Part shown: in pieces, positions 60,776-64,000 of the stretch
How positions within the stretch are numbered: position 1 is the first letter of the stretch
Layout of the letters: every line of letters starts with the position of its first letter
Position numbers and translations under genes: made by a program
Assembly: GCA_946699065.1 (NCBI GenBank)
Contig: CAMPDV010001191.1
Span: 1-64,000 of the forward strand
Length of the DNA stretch: 64,000 nucleotides
From: Loxodes magnus
Lineage: Eukaryota > Ciliophora > Karyorelictea > Loxodida > Loxodidae
Reading direction: 5' to 3'
The notes under the pieces: generated by a model
The model's input: the letters and a program-made list of their open reading frames with translations, nothing else
What the model was told of the DNA's origin: nothing
Databases searched by the model: none

Positions 60776-62490
60776 ATATAAAGCTAAATATGCTAAACGG
60801 CATAAGAAACAAAATTTCTGATTAGAAAATTACAAAAATCTATTCAAATCAGCATGAAAATATTTCAGTAGTGTATAAATATTATTAAATAATAGAAATT
60901 CTAAGGAAAAATAAAATATATAAGAATAATAAAACAATAGAAAAAAAGCAAGATTGAACAGAATTTATTGCAGCTAGAATGGAGATATTTACAAAATCAA
61001 TAAAGATGCGATAAAACCAAGATTGGGGAGGATATGAAGGAAAATCTAGAGAAACCCGAGTTTCTAATCTCACTAAAATTGATGATTACAAACATTTTTA
61101 TTATACAGAGAGCATGAGTTGCTACTTTCCAGATAGAGTTGAAATATCTTATAATGGAAATTAAATTTAAATAGTATTGATAATATAAAATTATAAGTGA
61201 AACTTTTAATTAATAATTAAAATTTTAAATCATAAAAAAACATAACATAAGTTCTTAAAGCGATAGCACCGTTAAAAAGTTTATCACTGGTTAATTTTTA
61301 AATTTTTTTATAAGATCATAGGATTATTCCAATCTTCATTAGGAATAATTTCTTCTAATTACATAGCGGTTTGAACAAATTTAATTCTTCTTGACTACAG
61401 GAAATATCTCCAATCTCATTTAGACCCGAACAGTTATCTTTTCTTTTTTTTTCAGCATTGACTATACCTAATAATAATTAGTCTCCACATTATAACTTTT
61501 TCTTTTAGAGTTTTCCTTTTGGAAAACATTAAAATTAAAAACAATACAAACATCTATTAAAAATACGTTCATTTTTTAAATAGTAGAAGCATCAGTAGAA
61601 GTATCTTGTTTTCATTCATTTAAACCTTAAACTATTTTTAGACATTTTTGCATTTTTAATTATTTAGAATTTTTTTTATTCAAAAAAGTTTTTGGGTTCT
61701 GTTATTCTATTATCGTAGGATTATTATCTGGATTGTGAAGAAAAAGAATTTATACATAATTATTTGGTTTATTAATTTCTATTGTTTTTTATTTCATTTT
61801 TTCCAATTCTTAGTTAATTGTGACATTGAAATCTTAGTGCTAATTTTCGTTTTTAATTATTGATTTTCATTTTATTTTTATTGTAAAGTATAAGTTAGAA
61901 AAATCTATTCTTTACTTTATATTTAATTTTTTAATTTTTTTACCAGATATCCTATTTAATATTTTAAATTTTATACTTTTCATTAATAAATAAAACTTTT
62001 AGAAACATAAGATGGAATACTAAGAAATAAATTGATTACATTAAATAATAAACTTGAAATTATTTTTTAAATATATGAAACTGTTAATAGAGTAGAAAAG
62101 TAAAAATTCTAATTTAATATTTAAATAAATTGTATTAATTTCAATTTTTATTAATTATAATATTAACCAAAAGTAAAATATAAAAACATAAAAACTTAAA
62201 TGTAAAATAAAAGGATAGAAAGTAATAATAACTAATATATTATTTTAAATTTTAAAATATTTAAAAAGCAAAATTATTTCTATTAAAATTGCTATTATTG
62301 TAATGTGATTTTTAACTCTTTATATTTATTCTTTTTTATTATTGATAAAAAAATTGTCTAAAAAGGATTGAATAAATAAAAAGTTAATAAGTTATGTTAA
62401 AATTTCTAAAAATATCAAAAGTCTTATTATTTTTATATTTTTATTTAGAGTTAAATTATGTTAATTATCTTTTTCTTATTTTTAGCTAGG
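60776..62490. other. AT-rich DNA with a few GC-richer patches
   Basis: A patch at 60.97-61.08 kb (around GATTGGGGAGGATATGAAGG) is less AT-rich but has no recognisable motif. Nothing else supported. Confidence 0.5.
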
Positions 62491-62499
62491 AGTATTTTC

Positions 62500-62900
62500 A
62501 ATGTCCATATTTATAACTTATATAAAGTTTCATTGAAATTACTCATATAGTTACTATTTTGTAACCAAATTGTCTTAGATTAATTATCGTCTTAACATCA
62601 ATAGTTCGTTGTTTAAGTCATCTATAGTACTCATAAATTTTCTTATTTATTCTTCTTGATTAATGACAAGTTCCTCGTAATTAGATATTTACTTCTTCAT
62701 TTTTTGTAGTAGCACTTACAGTTGTATGTTTCTATCAGATTCGTTAATTTAAATTGTACCGATAATAATTTTTCCTTCAGACGAATAACTTGAAAGTTCT
62801 GGTTTTTGTTAATTTTTGAAAAGTTGTCTAGTGATTTTTTGGTTATAATTTGATTTGTTGAAAGTCTAATGTTTTGCTCGTAATTTGTTGTTCTATTTAT
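62500..62900 (-). pseudogene. Family Q retroelement protein, copy Q4
   Basis: The minus strand encodes ELSSYSSEGKIIIGTIQ, then KKQISNYEELVINQEEQIRK, then FMSTIDDLNNELLMLRRQLIQ and DNLVTKQQLYEQFQ, aligning without a gap change to Q2 and Q3 over about 100 residues. It is the most frame-preserved copy in this part. Upstream and downstream parts were not recognised. Confidence 0.65.
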
Positions 62901-64000
62901 TAGTTAATGATATAATGAATTTAAAATAATAAATAATTTAATGAATATTTAGTTGAGAGTAATCTTTAAACTAGATGCCTTTTATAAAATTTAGTTTAAG
63001 AAATACTGTATAATATTTAAAAAGGATCTAATAAAGAGAATATATGATAAAAATAAAAAAAGTTAACTTAAATGAAAATGAAGCAATTATTCTGGAATGG
63101 TATTTATGTTGCAATTGTTTAGAAAATGATAAAGATCTATAAGAAATAGTTCATATGTTTATTTTAATAGATAAATAAACATGATAAATATTTTTTTAAT
63201 TAGCAAATATAATTTATTAAAACAGTAATTTTAGTTGGAGTTATTGTTTAAGAGTATTATTTTAGACTCTATTGTAATAAATTCTAATCTTGCTATACAA
63301 TAATAATTACTGAAAATTTATAAATGTAAAATATTTATTTTAGTATTTTTAAATCAAAATAGAATAACATATGAAACAATAGAATTTAAATATAAAGAGC
63401 CACATTCTTTCTATTATTAAAGTTTTTAGTTTTATTACCAAAATGTTTTTATTTATCCTAAAACTACTTTCAATTTTAAATATATCTAATGATATTTATT
63501 AGAATGGAATAATATTTTATGCTTAAATAACTTTTACTCAACTAATTTATTATATTATCATTAACAGCTTTAATTTTCATTTCATCTTCTGAGATTATTT
63601 TATAACCTTTTACCATTTATATTCTAGTTTACCTTAAATTTATTACTTACTTTTACTTCCCAAATTATATTAAAATCTAGTCATTTCCTATAAATGTTAA
63701 ATTATAAAATTTCAGTATTGAATCTCTTTATTCTAAGATATTCTTTACAAAAATATTTTAAACACTTTTAGTTGAAAGAAAAAATCTAATTATGATAGAA
63801 TAATAATACTTAGCTACATTGTATAAACTATGTATATTAAATGCTAATGTAAAAGTAATTTATTTTATAATAAACTTTAATATATCTTACACTAATTAAA
63901 ATTTACCTAAAAACTACTTAGAAGAAAAATTTTAATTCTTGAGTCAAATTATTAACTACAATAATGATAGAATAATTTGGACAAATTGAAGCAGTTTGAA
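62900..64000. other. AT-rich DNA, no gene seen
   Basis: No motif or repeat partner recognised up to the window edge. Confidence 0.55.

Overview
This window looks like germline (micronuclear-type) DNA of a ciliate. It is extremely AT-rich and has no ordinary dense gene set. Almost every recognisable protein-coding stretch belongs to a mobile or multicopy element and becomes readable only if TAA and TAG mean glutamine. Homologous copies inside the window swap CAA, TAA and TAG at the same codon. More unexpectedly, TGA also behaves as a sense codon, almost certainly tryptophan. One homologous codon is TGA in one copy and TGG in another, a GDWN endonuclease motif uses TGA, and a 490-codon frame is kept between two copies despite about thirteen TGAs. 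Ciliates documented with this three-codon reassignment are karyorelictids and Condylostoma. A Tetrahymena-like germline full of decayed copies is the fallback. When no triplet is a stop, an open frame is not evidence by itself, so the calls rest on motifs, copy-to-copy frame conservation and target-site duplications.

Layout. 1-2533 is one giant ATT microsatellite. 2.5-12 kb holds retroelement pieces: coiled-coil ORF1 family Q on the minus strand, an APE endonuclease fragment on plus, and an ORF2 C-terminus on minus. 12.08-20.4 kb is a long repeat unit that recurs almost intact at 53.65-60.77 kb and, diverged and partial, at 35.8-37.7 kb. The copies differ by discrete insertions (SINE-like, gag-only and tail-truncated LINE elements), which gives natural empty/filled site pairs. 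20.1-21.65 kb encodes an unrecognised secreted protein with relatives at 45.7-47.25 kb, 60.5 kb (5' part) and 30.4-32.45 kb (minus, split by a retroposon). 22.6-32.4 kb holds SINE-like repeats and a gag-only retroposon in long AT-rich filler. 32.4-34.3 kb is a broken LINE. 38.3-40 kb is another family Q copy. 40.57-45.19 kb is the best LINE: RRM-like plus zinc-knuckle ORF1, and APE-RT ORF2 with internal deletion and frameshifts, minus strand. 47.3-53.5 kb carries more gag-type elements, including a 963-bp gag-only element with a 14-bp target duplication. 60.8-64 kb is AT-rich with one more family Q copy.

How the parts work together. APE-RT LINEs appear to supply the machinery. Several short element families (S1, S3 and gag-bearing G) end in the same hairpin as the LINE, which suggests they borrow its reverse transcriptase. 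Gag-only elements of 0.96-1.07 kb resemble half-LINEs. No tRNA, rRNA, CRISPR array or clear promoter was seen.
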